Made by a program: the position numbers and the translations under genes. The notes under the pieces are model-generated. The model saw nothing but the letters and a program-made list of their open reading frames with translations. It was not told where the DNA came from and ran no database searches. Source: CAYRCJ01 sp964422785 (GTDB lineage Bacteria > Patescibacteriota > Minisyncoccia > UBA11713 > 2-01-FULL-45-33). Taken from it: a stretch of 8,192 nucleotides of DNA. Shown in pieces: positions 5,922 through 8,192 of the stretch (positions are counted from its first letter, which is position 1; every line of letters begins with the position of its first letter). The stretch covers positions 1 through 8,192 of the forward strand of contig CAYRCJ010000034.1 of the NCBI GenBank assembly GCA_964422785.1, in the 5' to 3' direction.

Positions 5922-6713
5922 ATGAAGAAACAGGAGCTCATTAAAAAGCTTAAAGGTTTTGTTGCCAACGACCTTGCCAAGTGGAAGGGACAAGATGTTT
6001 TCGCGGGATTTTTTGCCGAATATCTTATGAAGCTCGACATTCCATATGACACAAAATATGATCATTGGCGGATTGACGATTATATTCCGGAATTGGCCGT
6101 TGAAGTTTTTGAAGAATTGAGATTGAGCCAAGATGAATTGGCGGTAAGATACCGAAGACTGTGGGGAGAGGAAGTCCCAAATATTACGGACTTTGGCGAA
6201 AGCGATATTCTGAGTCAGGGAGCGGCAGTTCAAACGACTTTAAAGTTTTTATTGAAGGACATTTTCCAGGAAGGCTGGATTGAGCAAAAAATAGAATCTT
6301 ACTGCAAAGCGCAGTTTCATGTTGTCCAACAAACTTTCGACAAGTTTGCGCGCCGGGTGTATCGCAAAGGGCTTTACGAAATCATAGATGATTGCAAGTC
6401 GCGAGGAATGTCCGGAAAATTTGGAGAAACAGAATTGCGAAGCTTCATTATAGCTGGTCGTGTCATGTTTACTTTTGCTCGCAAGAATGGCGAAGAAAAT
6501 GAATTAAGCGTTTCTTTTATCGGGGAAGACGGAGATAAATTCTTGTGGAGTGCCGGGCTTCAATCTGTCCACGCTGATTTTAAAACATCTCTCGATATGA
6601 TTGAAGATGTGATAAAAAACTGGCCAACTGACAATGGGAAACAAAAAGAAATATTTACAGGCAATAAATCAGTGACTTTGGACGTTATCGCCGCCATGAA
6701 ATCTTCAGAATAA
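5922..6713 (+). CDS. Hypothetical protein, 263 aa, second gene of the unit
   Basis: Not recognised. The product is soluble and charged, with no signal peptide or membrane segment. Residues 1-160 look mainly helical: a Lys-rich N-terminus, an aromatic/acidic patch YDTKYDHWRIDDYIPEL (42-58), then long helices across about 60-80, 97-117 and 120-160. The C-terminal part from about 170 looks mixed alpha/beta (RSFIIAGRVMFTFARK, then LSVSFIGEDGDKFLWSAG) and ends with a helix. The ATG at 5922 is chosen over an in-frame ATG at 5817: the latter lies inside the preceding gene, whereas 5922 has AAAGGGGG (5908-5915) six bases upstream. The codon use and base composition look like those of the neighbours, with no sign of recent transfer. 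A strong terminator follows 12 nt after the stop. No catalytic motif of a known family is visible, so a structural, regulatory or RNA/DNA-binding role cannot be separated. Confidence 0.78.
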   Translation: MKKQELIKKLKGFVANDLAKWKGQDVFAGFFAEYLMKLDIPYDTKYDHWRIDDYIPELAVEVFEELRLSQDELAVRYRRLWGEEVPNITDFGESDILSQGAAVQTTLKFLLKDIFQEGWIEQKIESYCKAQFHVVQQTFDKFARRVYRKGLYEIIDDCKSRGMSGKFGETELRSFIIAGRVMFTFARKNGEENELSVSFIGEDGDKFLWSAGLQSVHADFKTSLDMIEDVIKNWPTDNGKQKEIFTGNKSVTLDVIAAMKSSE

Positions 6714-6725
6714 TAAGTTAAAAAT

Positions 6726-6762
6726 ATCCACTCCGATGGCCATCGGAGTGGATTTATTTTTT
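6726..6762 (+). terminator. Strong intrinsic terminator after the two-gene unit
   Basis: ATCCACTCCGAT (6726-6737) pairs perfectly with ATCGGAGTGGAT (6742-6753) around GGCC. It is a 12-bp stem within a fully palindromic 28-mer, followed by TTATTTTTT. It separates the hypothetical unit from the redox operon downstream. Confidence 0.9.
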
Positions 6763-6782
6763 GGGAGATATGCACCTTTTTC

Positions 6783-6812
6783 TGGGCAAAGAGCGTATAA
6801 TATGCATATAAT
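6783..6812 (+). promoter_or_regulatory. Promoter of the FMN/ApbE operon
   Basis: Two perfect TATAAT boxes lie 11 bases apart (6796-6801 and 6807-6812). The second has TGGGCA (6783-6788) at an 18-nt spacing as a 4-of-6 -35; the first has no acceptable -35. From the second box transcription would start near 6819, five bases before the ATG at 6824. From the first it would start near 6808. Either way no Shine-Dalgarno is present. Confidence 0.6.
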
Positions 6813-6823
6813 TTAATTAATTT

Positions 6824-7234
6824 ATGAAAAACTTTAAAAAGATTTTTTTATCTTTGGGCGTTGTCGCGCTTTTCCTGGCTTATGCCATATACCAGCGCTT
6901 TGGTTCCTCACAATCAAGCGAAGCTTCGCCGGCAATTACAAGCAAAAGCGCCTATAAAGACGGCGAATATTCGGGAAATAATGCTGATGCGATCTACGGT
7001 AATTTGAGGGTAAAAGCGATAATTAACGGGGGAAAAATTGCCGATGTGCAATTTTTGGATTACCCGAACGACCGGGAAACATCTATCAGAATCAATACCA
7101 AGGCCATGCCTATTTTAACAAAAGAAGCGATTATGGTTCAAAACGCAAAAGTAGACATTGTTTCCGGGGCCACTCAAACCAGCGAAGCTTTCCGGGAGTC
7201 TCTGGCGTCTGCCTTGGAAAGAGCGAAAATATAG
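6824..7234 (+). CDS. Membrane-anchored FMN-binding domain protein (flavinylated electron carrier)
   Basis: A 136-aa protein with a Lys-rich N-terminus and one hydrophobic segment (about 7-23), a short Ser-rich linker (28-40), then a single FMN-binding domain (about 43-135, the NqrC/RnfG-type FMN_bind family). DIVSGATQTS (111-120) is the ApbE-recognised motif, and T117 is the expected residue for phosphoester-linked FMN. The positively charged start and lack of a convincing cleavage site suggest a signal anchor with the domain facing outside. Its role would be to carry electrons at the outer membrane face. The ApbE gene follows two bases after the stop and would supply the covalent FMN. NqrC and RnfG are longer (about 200-260), so this is a minimal form. 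The start is supported by the promoter and the signal anchor; no Shine-Dalgarno is visible. Confidence 0.9.
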   Translation: MKNFKKIFLSLGVVALFLAYAIYQRFGSSQSSEASPAITSKSAYKDGEYSGNNADAIYGNLRVKAIINGGKIADVQFLDYPNDRETSIRINTKAMPILTKEAIMVQNAKVDIVSGATQTSEAFRESLASALERAKI

Positions 7235-7236
7235 TC

Positions 7237-7983
7237 ATGAAGCAAGTTAGAATCTTGATGGGCATGCCGATTATCGTTGAAATAATTGACTCTTCCGCAA
7301 ATGAGAGTTTGTTTGAAGAAATTTTTTCTTATTTTAAATATGTGGATGAAAAATTCAGTACGTACAAAGATGAAAGCGAGATCATGCGGATAAACAGGGG
7401 GGAAATTTCCGAAAAAGAGTATAGTGACGACATGAAAACTGTTTTGGCGCTTTCAGAAAAAACAAAAAAAGAAACTAAAGATTATTTTAATATTTTCCAT
7501 AACGGAAAATACGATCCCTCCGGCCTGGTAAAAGGCTGGGCGATTTATAACGCCGCCAATATTTTAAAAAACAAAGGAATAAAGAATTTTTATATTGACG
7601 CCGGAGGCGATATAGAAATTTCCGGCAGGAATGCCGATGGAGAGCGTTGGAAAGTCGGGATCAGGAATCCGTTTAATACAAAAGAAATAGTAAAAATAGT
7701 TTATTTGGAAAACTGCGGCATAGCCACTTCCGGCATTTACGAAAGAGGGGAGCATATTTATGATCCGAATGGAGGCGGCGCGATTAAGGAAGTTGCCGGC
7801 TTGACAGTTATCGGCCCCAATATTTACGAGGCCGATAGGTTCGCGACAGCGGCATTCGCTATGGGGCTGACCGGCATCGATTTTATTGAAGGCCTGGAAG
7901 GTTTTGAGGGTTACATGATAGATAAAAATGGAACAGCCGCTTTAACTGGCGGGTTTAAAAATTATACAAAGAACAATGATTAA
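7237..7983 (+). CDS. apbE: FAD:protein FMN transferase ApbE
   Basis: A 248-aa enzyme that splits FAD and attaches FMN to a Thr or Ser of a target protein, using Mg2+. Family blocks appear in order: MGMPIIVEI (8-16), STYKDESEIMRIN (41-53), DPSGLVKGWA (93-102), FYIDAGGDI (118-126), WKVGIRNP (138-145), ATSG (163-166), HIYDP (173-177) and EADRFATAAFAMG (198-210). D200 and T204 correspond to metal-binding positions of this last block. HIYDPNGGG departs from the usual HIxDPxTG. The protein is short for the family (typically about 300-350). It has no lipobox or signal peptide, and the sequence upstream in this frame does not encode one. Start at 7237 follows the FMN-protein stop by two bases, implying translational coupling. 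The obvious substrate is T117 of that protein, and perhaps a site in the downstream membrane protein. Confidence 0.95.
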   Translation: MKQVRILMGMPIIVEIIDSSANESLFEEIFSYFKYVDEKFSTYKDESEIMRINRGEISEKEYSDDMKTVLALSEKTKKETKDYFNIFHNGKYDPSGLVKGWAIYNAANILKNKGIKNFYIDAGGDIEISGRNADGERWKVGIRNPFNTKEIVKIVYLENCGIATSGIYERGEHIYDPNGGGAIKEVAGLTVIGPNIYEADRFATAAFAMGLTGIDFIEGLEGFEGYMIDKNGTAALTGGFKNYTKNND

Positions 7984-8192
7984 TCGGATAGACAATTTTT
8001 TGAACGGCATAACAATGTATCGGTTGGTACTTTATTCTTTGATATTGCTGTTGGTTTGTGCCGCGCTTTTGGGATTTTTGGGGATATTGCCCCTTAATCC
8101 TTTCGATCTTATATTTTCCTGTTTATTTTTAGTTATCTTCTGCTGGGCCGCCAATATTATTTTTGCCAAAGCGTTTAAAGCGCCCACAAACG
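7976..8192 (+). CDS. NqrB/RnfD-like integral membrane protein, N-terminal part
   Basis: An open frame from ATG at 7976 overlaps the last 8 bases of apbE and remains open to the window end (72 codons seen). After a short polar start come two hydrophobic segments, about 17-39 (LVLYSLILLLVCAALLGFLG) and 44-63 (DLIFSCLFLVIFCWAANIIF), then AKAFKAPTN (64-72). The LPLNPFDLIFS segment and the KAPTN ending match my recollection of the N-terminus of membrane subunits related to NqrB/RnfD found in Patescibacteria, sometimes fused to a ferredoxin-reductase-like domain. The rest lies outside the window, so any fusion is unseen. An internal ATG at 8015 (M14) is an alternative start, but overlap with apbE favours the first by translational coupling. 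Context with an FMN carrier and ApbE supports a role in transmembrane electron transfer. Confidence 0.75.
   Translation, partial: MINRIDNFLNGITMYRLVLYSLILLLVCAALLGFLGILPLNPFDLIFSCLFLVIFCWAANIIFAKAFKAPTN

Overview
This window reads as chromosomal DNA from an ultra-small, host-dependent type of bacterium, most likely Candidatus Patescibacteria/CPR (Parcubacteria-like). That placement is an inference. It rests on very short intergenic spaces, minimal versions of several enzymes, a CCTGCC-type palindromic repeat of the kind scattered through such genomes, an FMN-binding/ApbE/NqrB-like gene trio, and two hypothetical genes with no recognisable family. The standard bacterial code applies: two genes close with TGA, and tryptophan is TGG.

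Layout. Positions 1-103 hold a probable promoter and a hairpin repeat in the leader of a 317-aa pyruvate-kinase-like protein (104-1057). A bidirectional terminator at 1056-1079 separates it from a convergent L-asparaginase gene on the minus strand (1088-2119). The asparaginase promoter lies back-to-back with the promoter of a 78-aa unknown gene (2225-2461). A further promoter inside the tail of that small gene drives a DEAD-box RNA helicase (2484-3713) followed after 3 nt by typA/bipA (3717-5471). These two form a ribosome-assembly or RNA-handling pair. The typA terminator overlaps the promoter of a two-gene unit of unknown function (5534-5908 and 5922-6713), which ends at its own strong terminator (6726-6762).

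The last region (6783 to the end) is a redox operon. It encodes a membrane-anchored FMN-binding-domain protein with an SGAT flavinylation motif, then the FAD:protein FMN transferase ApbE, then the start of an integral membrane protein resembling NqrB/RnfD-type subunits, which runs off the window. Together they suggest an ApbE-dependent electron-transfer chain that moves electrons across or to the outer face of the cytoplasmic membrane.

Most visible promoters are of the extended -10 (TGn) type. Three promoters place the predicted transcript start within about 0-5 nt of the ATG with no Shine-Dalgarno, while four other genes have clear Shine-Dalgarno sequences. The window therefore appears to mix leaderless and SD-led initiation. 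No tRNA, rRNA, CRISPR array, insertion sequence or riboswitch was recognised, and there is no gene-free stretch longer than about 110 bases.
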